The translations under genes were made by a program, and so were the position numbers. DNA of 64,000 bases. Origin: an uncultured Litoreibacter sp. (GTDB taxonomy: Bacteria; Pseudomonadota; Alphaproteobacteria; Rhodobacterales; Rhodobacteraceae). The notes beneath the pieces are model-generated. The model had not been told where the DNA came from and searched no databases. It saw only the letters and a list, made by a program, of their open reading frames with translations. Below, one piece after another: positions 1-8,251 of the stretch. Each line of letters begins with the position of its first letter. Position 1 is the stretch's first letter. Where the stretch lies: the NCBI GenBank assembly GCA_947492995.1, contig CANLOU010000002.1, forward strand, positions 124,001 through 188,000, in the 5' to 3' direction.

Positions 1-1139
1 GTGACGGATTGGTAGGTGTCGCTGATCTCTTGAAAATTTTGCAGCGCACCGGTTTCCGCCAAATCGTACCGCATGTGGTCGACGCGAGAGGTCGGACGAT
101 CGAGGCTCATATGCATGGCTGCGAATTGGCGCTGCTTGGCGCGGTCCAGTTCTTGCGCTGTCGGGTGCTTCGCGAAATCGCACAGGGTTGAGATCATCAG
201 ATCCGTAATCTCCGGCATGTTGCGGGCTTCCCCAGTCGCCTCAAACGCCACCAGGCTTTGCCCTACAACGGTGTAGCATTCCGACCACGCGTCATAGACC
301 AGCCCGCGGTCTTCCCGCAGCGTGTTCATGAACAGCGAATAGCCGTGCCCGCCAATGATGTCGTAATAAAGCTCGGCCACCAACTTGTCGCGCGTGGTGA
401 ACGCGTGCATCGGGAAAATGAGCCTCAGCGTGCCTTCGTCTCCGCTATGGCCGATATGCAATTCGCCAGCGGCGTAGTTGAGCGGGGCGAGCACGCTTGG
501 CTGGCCCATTGGCAGGTGCCCTAGTTCGCGATCAACAATGGCCACAAGTTTCGTGTGATCGACATTTCCGCAGACCGAAACGGTGATGTTCTCGCCGACA
601 TAATTGGTGCGATGATGCGCCCGCAGATCGTCAATCGAGAGACTTGCAACCGTATCTTCGAATCCGATGATGGGCTGGCTTAAAGGGTGCTCCGGAAAAG
701 CCTGATCATACATGGTTTCGCGCAAAGTGCAGTTAGGACATCCCCGGCAGCTTTCACGCTCAACAATTTTCTTTTCCAGCTCCAAATCCTCGGCGTTCAG
801 CCGAGGTTGGCTGACCATCTCGCACATCAGCGCGACAGCATGGTCCACGTCCTGATGCAAAACCATGCCCTGATACACGGTGGAGTCCTCGTCGGTGACG
901 GCATTTAGGTAGCCACCAGATAGGCCAAATGCCTGTTGAAGCTCATCGCCGGAGCGTTTTTCGGTGCCTCTGAACGCCATGTGTTCGAGAATATGCGAGA
1001 TACCTGCCTGGTCCTCCGACTCGTAGGCTGACCCGATATCGACAGCGATGGCTATCGCCACGCTTTGGAAATGCGGTGCGCTGTCGGAAAGAACGGTAAT
1101 GCCGTTGGCTAGGGTGCTGTGGTGTTGTTGCGGCTACAT
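1..1139 (-). CDS. M16 (pitrilysin-type) zinc metallopeptidase, 3'-truncated, start codon followed by an in-frame stop
   Basis: Reading the minus strand from 1139 towards 1 gives one long frame that leaves the window. It carries the inverted zinc motif HILEH, and 69 and 76 residues after its second His come two glutamates (in ELEKKIVERE). This is the spacing of M16 peptidases, so the catalytic lobe looks intact. The second half resembles the M16 inactive lobe, with LREDRGLVYDAWS. A good ribosome site (GAGG, 1142-1152 area) precedes ATG at 1139-1137, but the next codon (1136-1134) is TAG. The first later conventional start is GTG at 1061, which has no ribosome site and would remove the first beta strand. 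The gene may be inactivated, use a rare start, or contain a sequencing error. Family identity is clear; the expression status is not. Confidence 0.7.
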
Positions 1140-1230
1140 AATGACCTCAAATGAAATTTTGGTGGACCTTGCCGACTGAATACGTCGGTTTTTTGGCACG
1201 ATTGCGGTGCGAATTGGCGCTTCCGTCGCA

Positions 1231-1259
1231 TTGACCCTCTGGACGCGCACGCGTAAAGA
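1231..1259 (+). promoter_or_regulatory. Probable sigma-70-type promoter of the nuo operon
   Basis: TTGACC at 1231-1236 and TAAAGA at 1254-1259 are separated by 17 bases and lie 58 bases upstream of the nuoA start. The -35 box is good and the -10 box is weak. A short plus-strand hairpin followed by six T (1172-1194) lies just upstream and could isolate this promoter from upstream transcription. This is inferred from sequence alone. Confidence 0.35.
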
Positions 1260-1317
1260 TCACCCCAAGCCGCAAAGGCCCTGTCCGTCGAGGGGCAGGA
1301 ACACCAAGGAGACACCC

Positions 1318-1683
1318 GTGGACGAGCTGCTACGCGAATACTTACCCATCCTTATTTTACTGGCGATTGCGATTGGTTTGGGTCTGATCCTGATCCTTGC
1401 CGCCGTGGTGCTGGCGGTACGGAATCCCGACCCCGAAAAAGTGTCTGCCTATGAATGCGGTTTCAACGCATTTGACGATGCGCGGATGAAGTTTGACGTG
1501 CGCTTCTACCTCGTCTCAATTCTCTTCATCATTTTCGACCTCGAAGTCGCCTTCCTGTTCCCATGGGCCGTGGCCTTCAAGGATGTGGGGTTGCTGGGCT
1601 TCTGGTCGATGATGGTTTTCTTGGGCGTGCTGACAATCGGCTTCGCTTATGAGTGGAAAAAAGGAGCTCTCGAATGGGAGTGA
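1318..1683 (+). CDS. nuoA: NADH-quinone oxidoreductase subunit A
   Basis: This is a membrane-arm subunit of complex I, 121 residues with three membrane segments. The first loop has the conserved YECGFN (45-50), and the second helix is preceded by FDVRFY and contains FDLE (73-76), the acidic pair near the quinone-proton coupling region. I chose the GTG at 1318 because AAGGAG lies six bases upstream and the protein then matches the family length. The open frame continues upstream to 1207, but that extension looks non-coding. It is the first gene of the nuo operon, and its TGA (1681-1683) overlaps the start region of nuoB. Confidence 0.97.
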   Translation: MDELLREYLPILILLAIAIGLGLILILAAVVLAVRNPDPEKVSAYECGFNAFDDARMKFDVRFYLVSILFIIFDLEVAFLFPWAVAFKDVGLLGFWSMMVFLGVLTIGFAYEWKKGALEWE

Positions 1684-2207
1684 TGGCTGGCGCAAACACG
1701 GCTGGGTGGGACAAGGACGTTGCAACCCAAGAGCTGAACGCGGAACTGCAGGACAAGGGCTTCCTTGTCACCTCGACCGAGGACATCATCAATTGGGCGC
1801 GCACCGGGTCGTTGCACTGGATGACCTTCGGGCTGGCCTGCTGCGCGGTTGAGATGATGCACACTGCCATGCCGCGCTACGACATGGAACGGTTTGGCAC
1901 TGCGCCGCGCGCCTCCCCCCGTCAGTCGGACCTGATGATTGTTGCTGGCACGCTGACCAACAAAATGGCGCCTGCGTTGCGCAAGGTCTACGACCAGATG
2001 CCGGAACCACGCTACGTGATCTCCATGGGGTCCTGCGCTAATGGCGGCGGCTACTACCACTACAGCTATTCCGTGGTGCGCGGCTGCGACCGCATTGTGC
2101 CGGTGGACCTCTATGTGCCGGGCTGCCCGCCGACCGCCGAAGCGTTGCTTTACGGCATCTTGCAGCTGCAACGTAAAATCCGCCGGACCGGGACGATTAC
2201 TCGATGA
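1674..2207 (+). CDS. nuoB: NADH-quinone oxidoreductase subunit B
   Basis: This peripheral-arm subunit carries the terminal cluster N2 next to the quinone site. The 177-residue product has the ligands C56 and C57 (tandem, in [10 protein letters not shown]), C121 (MGSCANGGG) and C151 (PGCPPT). I chose ATG 1674, with AGGAG seven bases upstream. An ATG at 1683 overlapping the nuoA stop (TGATG) is also possible and would shorten it by three residues. The stop overlaps the next gene by four bases. Confidence 0.97.
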   Translation: MGVMAGANTAGWDKDVATQELNAELQDKGFLVTSTEDIINWARTGSLHWMTFGLACCAVEMMHTAMPRYDMERFGTAPRASPRQSDLMIVAGTLTNKMAPALRKVYDQMPEPRYVISMGSCANGGGYYHYSYSVVRGCDRIVPVDLYVPGCPPTAEALLYGILQLQRKIRRTGTITR

Positions 2208-2605
2208 CAGACGCTGCTGCAGTACAGCCGTCTCGTGCTTTAATCGCGGAAAACTCTGCGATACTGCAACGCTTCGCGAGCGATGGGGTCGCTTTGGATA
2301 GAGCCGTCGATTTTGAATTTCGGGTGGAGTTCGCCAGTCAACAAAGAGCCGCTGATTTTCGTGAAGCTGTTCGACCAATTGTCGTAGCGACACGAGAACT
2401 TCACAGCTTAAAGGATGATTTGTTTGTATTGTGTACGAGCGGAGATGAGGCGCAGTGTGAAGTTCTGCTGTGCCAAACCATGGAACCGGAAGTTGGTCGG
2501 ATTTCAGCGCTCGAAGCTGCTTTGGCTAGCAGGGCAGATGAGTTTTCTGGCAGCGATGTAACTTGGGAATTCGCCAATCCCGAAAATGCGGAAGTGAAGC
2601 AATGA
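2204..2605 (+). CDS. Small RraB-like protein (possible ribonuclease E inhibitor family)
   Basis: A 133-residue soluble acidic protein inserted between nuoB and nuoC, with four-base overlaps (ATGA) at both ends, which implies it is translated with its neighbours. The central stretch [19 protein letters not shown] and the C-terminal [15 protein letters not shown] followed by a Trp resemble the pattern of RraB-type proteins (a segment with F/A pairs, then M-P with an I-x3-E helix). This family assignment is tentative. Codon use differs from the nuo genes: TTA, ATA, AGA, GTA and CGA occur, which the neighbours avoid. That suggests an acquired gene. It has no known role in complex I. Confidence 0.7.
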   Translation: MTDAAAVQPSRALIAENSAILQRFASDGVALDRAVDFEFRVEFASQQRAADFREAVRPIVVATRELHSLKDDLFVLCTSGDEAQCEVLLCQTMEPEVGRISALEAALASRADEFSGSDVTWEFANPENAEVKQ

Positions 2606-3213
2606 CCGAAGCCCTCACCGAGCTGGCCACGTATATCGAAACGAAACGCCCCGACTGCGTGTTGGAGTGGTCCGTCGCCAATGACGAGCTGACCGTCAAT
2701 GTGGCCCCGGCCTCGCTGGTGTCGTTCTCGGAGTTTCTGAAGACCGATGCGACCTGCCGGTTCTCCACCATGATCGACATGACGGCCGTGGACTACCCGA
2801 CCCGCGATGCGCGGTTCGACGTGGTCTACCATTTCCTGTCGATGTACCAGAACCACCGTATCCGCATCAAAGTCGCGATCCGCGAAGAGGAAACCGTGGC
2901 CTCGCTGGTCGACATCTACCCCGCCGCCAACTGGTTCGAGCGCGAGATTTTCGACATGTTCGGCATCCTGTTCTCCGGCCACCCGGACCTGCGCCGCATC
3001 CTGACGGATTACGGTTTCCGCGGGCACCCGTTGCGCAAGGACTTCCCGACCACGGGTTATGTGGAACTGCGCTACGACGAAGAACAAAAGCGCGTGGTCT
3101 ACGAGCCGGTGACGCTTGTGCAGGAATACCGCCAGTTCGATTTCATGTCGCCTTGGGAAGGCGCGCAATACGTGCTGCCGGGCGACGAGAAAACAGAGGA
3201 AGGCAAAGCCTGA
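2602..3213 (+). CDS. nuoC: NADH-quinone oxidoreductase subunit C
   Basis: The 30-kDa-type peripheral-arm subunit of complex I, 203 residues, and not fused to NuoD (unlike the NuoCD of E. coli). The family signature is visible around [16 protein letters not shown] and is followed by [14 protein letters not shown]. The start ATG 2602 overlaps the stop of the preceding gene (ATGA). The frame is open further upstream, but that part runs inside the previous gene and is not family-like. Its stop overlaps the next start (TGATG). Confidence 0.97.
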   Translation: MTEALTELATYIETKRPDCVLEWSVANDELTVNVAPASLVSFSEFLKTDATCRFSTMIDMTAVDYPTRDARFDVVYHFLSMYQNHRIRIKVAIREEETVASLVDIYPAANWFEREIFDMFGILFSGHPDLRRILTDYGFRGHPLRKDFPTTGYVELRYDEEQKRVVYEPVTLVQEYRQFDFMSPWEGAQYVLPGDEKTEEGKA

Positions 3214-4073
3214 TGCCGCAAGGCCCCTCAGACATGCCAACCGTGATGTACGGGGTGGGCGCGACCAAAGCCGGCACCAGCTGGCTTTATCGGTATCTGG
3301 ACGCGCATCCTGACTGCGCCATGCCGATCCCAAAGGAACTGCATTATTTCGACCGCGCCGAAGGCTTCTTCAAGCGCGATCTAGTGGCCCAATACCAGGC
3401 CCGCGCCGACAAGCTGAACCCGCACGCGCCGCGTGCGGTGGCGTTCCAGCGTTACATCCAGCTGCTGCAGGATGAGGCGGAGAATGACTGGAGCTACCGC
3501 GATTTCGTCCGTGACACGGCAGTCGATGCGAAGCTGTTCGCCGACATCACGCCGTCTTATTCCATGGTCTCCACCGACATGCTGCGCCGCATGGCGCAGG
3601 TCGCTCCGGTGACCAAGTTTGTTTTCCTGATGCGCGACCCGCTGGCGCGGCTTTGGTCCAACATCCGGATGGAGGCGTCGATGAAGGCCGACCGCAAGGG
3701 CGGCGACGCGGCGGGCTACGCCGACGAGATTGCGCAAAACTATCTCAAGGGTGGCAGCCAAGCCGTGGCGGCACGCTCTGATTATGTCGGCGTTTTGAAA
3801 CGCCTGACTGCGGCGATCCCTGCCAAGGACGTGTTTGTGGAATTCTACGAGCGCCTGTTTTCCAACGACACCATCACGCGCCTCTGCGCGTTTCTGGGTA
3901 TCCGTGATGTGGCGGGCGATTTCGGCAACAAGGTGCATCAAGGCGCATCAATGACATTGGCCCCTGATTTGCGCGACGCGCTTCGGGCCAAGCTGGCCCC
4001 GCAATATGCGGGCGTGGCGGAACGATTCAACGACCTGCCCGACGCGTGGCAGGCAAAGATGGGAGCAGCCTAA
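3213..4073 (+). CDS. Sulfotransferase family protein
   Basis: A 286-residue protein with the two PAPS-binding signatures of sulfotransferases. The 5'-phosphosulfate loop is GATKAGTSWLY (about 16-26), and the 3'-phosphate site is RDPLARLWS with R141 and S149. KELHYFD after the first strand and the late KVHQG segment fit bacterial sulfotransferases acting on lipids, saccharides or small metabolites. The acceptor cannot be read from the sequence. The start ATG 3213 overlaps the nuoC stop (TGATG). An upstream in-frame start would overlap nuoC by 60 bases and is less likely. It lies between nuoC and nuoD, so it is co-expressed with complex I, but no functional link is known. Confidence 0.9.
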   Translation: MPQGPSDMPTVMYGVGATKAGTSWLYRYLDAHPDCAMPIPKELHYFDRAEGFFKRDLVAQYQARADKLNPHAPRAVAFQRYIQLLQDEAENDWSYRDFVRDTAVDAKLFADITPSYSMVSTDMLRRMAQVAPVTKFVFLMRDPLARLWSNIRMEASMKADRKGGDAAGYADEIAQNYLKGGSQAVAARSDYVGVLKRLTAAIPAKDVFVEFYERLFSNDTITRLCAFLGIRDVAGDFGNKVHQGASMTLAPDLRDALRAKLAPQYAGVAERFNDLPDAWQAKMGAA

Positions 4074-4297
4074 TGGAAGCCTTCATGTCTCTTGATCTGT
4101 TTGGCAAGCTGGGCTTCGGATTTGCGTTCGTCGTGTTCACCCTGCTGATGCTTTTGCCCGCGCGGGTTGTGCAGAAACGGCACGGCTATCCGGCTTGGGT
4201 GCTGATATTCGGCCTGATCCCCTATCTTGGCTCCTACATTCTGCTCTGGGCGTTTGCCACATCCGAGCATACTCAACCGAACGAGGTGAATTCCTGA
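4073..4297 (+). CDS. Small membrane protein in nuo operon
   Basis: A 74-residue hydrophobic protein with two predicted membrane segments (about 9-27 and 40-62), joined by the loop [14 protein letters not shown], and a short polar tail. Starts and stops overlap the neighbours on both sides (TAATG at 4071-4075, TGATG at 4295-4299), so it sits as a coupled link between the sulfotransferase gene and nuoD. I do not recognise a characterised family. It could be an accessory or assembly peptide of the membrane arm, but nothing in the sequence shows this. Confidence 0.75.
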   Translation: MEAFMSLDLFGKLGFGFAFVVFTLLMLLPARVVQKRHGYPAWVLIFGLIPYLGSYILLWAFATSEHTQPNEVNS

Positions 4298-5514
4298 TGG
4301 ACGGCTCGAAATTCAATGACGCTCTGACGGGCGAGCAGAAGATCCGCAACTTCAACATCAACTTCGGGCCACAGCACCCTGCTGCCCACGGCGTGTTGCG
4401 TCTGGTGCTGGAGCTGGACGGCGAGATTGTGGAGCGTTGTGATCCGCATATCGGCCTGCTGCACCGTGGCACCGAAAAGCTGATGGAAAGCCGCACCTAT
4501 CTGCAGAACCTGCCGTATTTTGACCGGCTGGATTACGTCTCGCCCATGAACCAGGAACACGCCTGGTGTCTGGCGATCGAAAAGCTCACGGGGACCGAAA
4601 TCCCCCGCCGCGCCTCTTTGATCCGCGTCCTTTATTCCGAGATTGGCCGCATCCTGAACCACCTGCTGAACGTCACCACGCAGGCCTTGGACGTGGGCGC
4701 ACTGACCCCGCCGCTCTGGGGCTTTGAGGAACGCGAAAAGCTGATGGTCTTCTATGAACGCGCCTGCGGCGCGCGGCTTCATGCGGCCTATTTCCGCCCC
4801 GGCGGGGTGCATCAGGACCTGCCAGAGGACCTGATCGACGACATTGAGGAATGGACCGGCGGCTTCCTGAACACGCTCAGCGACATTGACGGCCTGCTGA
4901 CCGACAACCGCATCTTCAAGCAGCGCAACGCCGACATTGGCATTATCTCGGAGCAGGACATTCTGGATTACGGCTTCACCGGCGTCATGGTGCGCGGGTC
5001 GGGGCTGGCTTGGGACCTGCGCCGCGCGCAGCCTTATGAATGCTACAATGAGTTCGAGTTTGACATTCCTGTGGGCAAGAACGGCGACTGCTATGACCGC
5101 TACCTGTGCCGGATGGAGGAGATGCGCCAGTCGATCTCGATCATCCGTCAGGCGATTGAGAAACTGCGCGCGCCCGAAGGCAAAGGCGACGTCATGGCGC
5201 GGGGCAAGATGACCCCACCGCCGCGCGGCGAGATGAAGAAGTCGATGGAAGCGCTGATCCATCATTTCAAATTGTATACCGAGGGGTTCCACGTGCCCGC
5301 CGGCGAAGTCTACGCGGCGGTCGAAGCGCCCAAAGGCGAGTTTGGCGTTTATCTTGTGGCCGACGGCACCAACAAGCCGTATCGCGCCAAGATGAAGGCG
5401 CCCGGCTTCCTGCATCTGCAGGCGATGGACTACATGTGCAAAGGCCACCAACTGGCCGATGTCGCTGCCATTATCGGCACCATGGACGTCGTGTTCGGAG
5501 AGATTGACCGGTGA
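4297..5514 (+). CDS. nuoD: NADH-quinone oxidoreductase subunit D
   Basis: The 49-kDa subunit, which with NuoB forms the quinone pocket at the N2 cluster. It has 405 residues. Visible signatures are [14 protein letters not shown] near the N terminus (the conserved His on the quinone loop), [16 protein letters not shown], and the C-terminal DVVFGEIDR. The start ATG 4297 overlaps the stop of the small membrane protein (TGATG). The frame extends upstream to 4195 only inside that gene. The TGA is overlapped by a possible 17-codon frame starting at GTG 5511. Confidence 0.98.
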   Translation: MDGSKFNDALTGEQKIRNFNINFGPQHPAAHGVLRLVLELDGEIVERCDPHIGLLHRGTEKLMESRTYLQNLPYFDRLDYVSPMNQEHAWCLAIEKLTGTEIPRRASLIRVLYSEIGRILNHLLNVTTQALDVGALTPPLWGFEEREKLMVFYERACGARLHAAYFRPGGVHQDLPEDLIDDIEEWTGGFLNTLSDIDGLLTDNRIFKQRNADIGIISEQDILDYGFTGVMVRGSGLAWDLRRAQPYECYNEFEFDIPVGKNGDCYDRYLCRMEEMRQSISIIRQAIEKLRAPEGKGDVMARGKMTPPPRGEMKKSMEALIHHFKLYTEGFHVPAGEVYAAVEAPKGEFGVYLVADGTNKPYRAKMKAPGFLHLQAMDYMCKGHQLADVAAIIGTMDVVFGEIDR

Positions 5515-5564
5515 GCATGGCCGCGGCCATCATAACACCACCCCATCAGCGGGTTGCGGGATGA
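5511..5564 (+). other. Possible 17-codon coupling peptide
   Basis: A short frame starts with GTG overlapping the nuoD TGA (GTGA, 5511-5514) and ends with a TGA overlapping the ATG of the next gene (ATGA, 5561-5564). An internal ATG lies at 5517. It spans exactly the gap between the two genes. It may serve only to carry ribosomes from nuoD to the next start, or it may be chance. Confidence 0.25.
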
Positions 5565-6718
5565 AAAGAGAATTCATCATCCACACGGGCTTTCACAAGA
5601 CCGGGTCCAGCTCCATTCAGGCGACGTTGTCGCAACTGGATATGGCGGAGCATGACTATCTGGACTGGGGCGTTGCCAACCATTCCGGGCCGTTCGAATT
5701 TGCCTTCGGCAATTACGATCATTTGGCCGAAAACCATCCCTACCGCCTGCAGCCGCCTGAGGCACGCGAGCGTAAACGCGCGACCTTCGTGGCCAAGCTG
5801 GACGAAGGCATTGCGGCGTCACGCAAACCCCGCATGATTGTCTCGGCAGAGGCGATTTCAAAGAAGCGCAACACCAGCTCGGCGCGCGCATTTGCGGAGC
5901 ATCTGCACCCACATGCGGATCGGTTCCGCGTCATGTCCTACATCCGCCCGCCTGCCGGTTTGATGACGTCGACCTTGCAGCAACGCATGAAGGTCGGCCA
6001 GAACGCGCAATTCCCGCCGCGCATCCGCTACAAAGAGAAAATCGCCAGCATGAGGGACGTGTTTGGCGAGGACGCCTGCGAATTCCGCCTGTTCTCTCCG
6101 GCGGCTTTGGAAGACGGTGACGTCGTCATTGATTTCGCGCGTTGGTGCGGTGTCGCGATTGACGCGTCGCAGGTCTTGCGGACCAATGAGTCAATCTCGT
6201 TGGAGGCGATGGGCGCGGTCCTGCTTTACACGCGGCACGGGCAGCACAAACAAAATTACCAAGGCGCGGCCATCGTGCAGCATATGTTGCTGGCGCGGCT
6301 GGCGCCTCTGGGCAAGACCAAGTTTTCGCTGTCGGAAGACCTGGTGGCGCAGGGCAAGGTCCGCATTCGCAAGGACATGCGCATACTGGCCGACATGTTC
6401 GGCGCAGAGGCGCTTGAAGAGCAGCCCAAAGGCACTGTGTTGGGCAGCGAAGAAGATTTGGCAGACGTTGGCCGCGCCCAAGTGGACGGCTTGCGCGGCA
6501 TCGCCACGGCGTTGCGCAACGAAGGCGGGGGACCGGGCGACGCAATGGACGCGGCGCTGGAACGCGCTGAGCGGGCTGAAGGCACGGACCGCCGCGTGGC
6601 CGCGCTGGTTGATGCCATCAAGGATAAATGCAAAGCGGATCGCGACGCAGAGATCGCGCAACGGGCAGAAGCGCGTCGCGCCGCCGCCCGCTCACAACGT
6701 GAAAGGATGACGTCATGA
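5561..6718 (+). CDS. Sulfotransferase-type P-loop protein
   Basis: A 385-residue protein with an N-terminal P-loop like the PAPS-binding loop, HTGFHKTGSSSIQATL (about 8-23), followed by a segment with IVSAEAIS and then MSYIRPP, which occupies the place of the 3'-phosphate site (R-x-P). The last 100 residues form a charged Ala/Arg/Glu-rich helical tail that looks coiled-coil. The start ATG 5561 is chosen because the family motif begins eight residues later. A longer frame reaches back into nuoD. This is the second sulfotransferase-like gene in the operon, and the pair flanks nuoD and the small membrane protein gene. The substrate is unknown, and the fold assignment rests on the P-loop. Confidence 0.75.
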   Translation: MKREFIIHTGFHKTGSSSIQATLSQLDMAEHDYLDWGVANHSGPFEFAFGNYDHLAENHPYRLQPPEARERKRATFVAKLDEGIAASRKPRMIVSAEAISKKRNTSSARAFAEHLHPHADRFRVMSYIRPPAGLMTSTLQQRMKVGQNAQFPPRIRYKEKIASMRDVFGEDACEFRLFSPAALEDGDVVIDFARWCGVAIDASQVLRTNESISLEAMGAVLLYTRHGQHKQNYQGAAIVQHMLLARLAPLGKTKFSLSEDLVAQGKVRIRKDMRILADMFGAEALEEQPKGTVLGSEEDLADVGRAQVDGLRGIATALRNEGGGPGDAMDAALERAERAEGTDRRVAALVDAIKDKCKADRDAEIAQRAEARRAAARSQRERMTS

Positions 6719-7017
6719 CCAACTTTGGATCGTTTCTGGGAATGCGCGGCAGCGTACTTGCCGCCGCCGCACTTATCGCAGCAGCCCCCGCTTTTGCCGA
6801 TGGCCACCAGCCGAGCCTGTCGGAGCTGATTACTGACACGCTGGGCTATGTGCAGGTCCGCGAGAATGTGGTGATCCTTGAAGGTGAGAACCTTGGGTCC
6901 TTCATCTGCCATATCGACGTCGGCGCAGCCGCGTTTGAAAACTACAAAAACACCGGGGATTTGGGCGGCGAGCAAGTTGGCTACGCCTGTATTCCTGTCG
7001 AGGAGCTTGAAAACTAA
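6715..7017 (+). CDS. Small secreted protein in nuo operon
   Basis: A 100-residue protein with a clear signal peptide (an arginine near the start, hydrophobic 14-25, and APAFA-D as the likely cleavage site at about 28). The mature part of about 70 residues has two cysteines (in SFICHID and GYACIP) that could form a disulfide in the periplasm. The ATG overlaps the stop of the preceding gene (ATGA), and its TAA abuts nuoE. I do not recognise the family. Confidence 0.8.
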   Translation: MTNFGSFLGMRGSVLAAAALIAAAPAFADGHQPSLSELITDTLGYVQVRENVVILEGENLGSFICHIDVGAAAFENYKNTGDLGGEQVGYACIPVEELEN

Positions 7018-8220
7018 ATGCTACGCCGCCTCCATAAAGAGCAACCTGACAGTTTTGCCTTCACCCCTGCCAATCAGGCATGGGCGGAGGCTCAGATCAC
7101 CAAATACCCCGAGGGCCGACAGGCCTCGGCCATTATTCCGTTGCTTTGGCGCGCGCAGGAGCAAGAGGGCTGGCTGACCCGCCCCGCCATTGAAGGCATC
7201 GCCGAAATGCTGGACATGGCCTATATCCGCGCGTTGGAAGTGGCCTCGTTCTACTTCATGTTCCAGCTCAAGCCCGTAGGCTCGGTCGCGCATATCCAGA
7301 TTTGCGGCACCACCTCCTGCATGATTTGCGGTGCGGAAGATCTGGTCGAGGTCTGCAAGCGCAAGATCGCGCCGAAGCCGCATCAAGTGTCGGCTGATGG
7401 CAAGTTCAGCTGGGAAGAGGTCGAATGTTTGGGCGCCTGCGCGAACGCGCCAATGGCCCAAATCGGCAAGGATTATTACGAAGACCTGACCGCCAAGCGG
7501 GTGGGCGAGCTGATCGACATGCTTGAAAAGGGCGATGTGCCGACCCCCGGCCCGCAGAACGGCCGCTATGCTGCGGAACCGCTCAAGGGTCTGACATCAT
7601 TGACAGAATACGACAGCGGCAAGACGCAATACAACGCATCCGTGCAGCTGGCCGCCGATATTGGCGACACGGTAAAGCGCATTGATGGCACCGAAGTGCC
7701 CCTGTTGGCCCCATGGGGGCATGGTGCGCCGACACTGGGCGGCAAGGCCAAGCCCGCTGCGAAACCTGCCGCAAAGCCCGCCGTCAAGAAAGCCAAGGCT
7801 GAGGCGCGCAATGTGCCTTTGACCAAAGCAGAGATGGACGCCAAGAAGGCGGGAAGGCCCAAGACCGGCTCTGTCGCGAAAGCGGCGAGCAAACCGGCTG
7901 CGGCCAAGCCAGCCAAGAAGCCCGTGGCCAAGGATGGCAAGCCCGAGATGCTGAAAAAAGCACGTGCTGGCGGGGCGGATGATCTGAAAATGATTAAGGG
8001 CGTCGGCCCGGCAATGGAAAAGCTGCTCAACAAACTGGGGGTCTATCATTTCGATCAGGTCGCCGGCTGGCGCAAAGCCGAAGTTGCCTGGGTCGACGAC
8101 AACCTCGAAGGATTCAAAGGTCGCGTGTCGCGCGATAACTGGGTGGCTCAGGCCAAGACCCTCGCCAAAGGGGGCAGCACTGAGTTTTCAAGCCGCGTCA
8201 AAAAGGGCGGCGTCTACTAA
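7018..8220 (+). CDS. nuoE: NADH-quinone oxidoreductase subunit E with C-terminal Ala/Lys-rich linker and helix-hairpin-helix domain
   Basis: The 24-kDa-type subunit of the NADH module. Residues 1-170 are the usual NuoE, with the 2Fe-2S ligands C96, C101, C137 and C141. The family normally has about 160-240 residues; this protein has 400. After a segment of 170-240 without clear features come an Ala/Lys/Pro-rich linker (about 242-315) and an 80-residue C-terminal domain beginning [17 protein letters not shown], a helix-hairpin-helix motif (KGVGP), and ending KKGGVY. The same domain ends the next gene product. The start ATG 7018 directly follows the TAA of the previous gene. The extension is outside the known catalytic core, and its partner is unknown. 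Confidence 0.96.
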   Translation: MLRRLHKEQPDSFAFTPANQAWAEAQITKYPEGRQASAIIPLLWRAQEQEGWLTRPAIEGIAEMLDMAYIRALEVASFYFMFQLKPVGSVAHIQICGTTSCMICGAEDLVEVCKRKIAPKPHQVSADGKFSWEEVECLGACANAPMAQIGKDYYEDLTAKRVGELIDMLEKGDVPTPGPQNGRYAAEPLKGLTSLTEYDSGKTQYNASVQLAADIGDTVKRIDGTEVPLLAPWGHGAPTLGGKAKPAAKPAAKPAVKKAKAEARNVPLTKAEMDAKKAGRPKTGSVAKAASKPAAAKPAKKPVAKDGKPEMLKKARAGGADDLKMIKGVGPAMEKLLNKLGVYHFDQVAGWRKAEVAWVDDNLEGFKGRVSRDNWVAQAKTLAKGGSTEFSSRVKKGGVY

Positions 8221-8251
8221 TGCTAGAAAATAGCGGACAGGGAGAATTGAA

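Noticed and set aside
2401-3333. Long minus-strand open frame opposite nuoC and the sulfotransferase gene
   Set aside because: It mirrors the strongly biased plus-strand genes, contains no family motif, and its composition (His/Arg/Gln-rich) is typical of antisense frames.
4273-5451. 392-residue minus-strand frame opposite nuoD
   Set aside because: nuoD is certain on the plus strand, and the antisense product has no recognisable domain.
7738-7930. The AKP-rich linker of NuoE as a frameshift artefact
   Set aside because: The frame continues cleanly into a conserved domain that is repeated in the next gene, so the linker is real.
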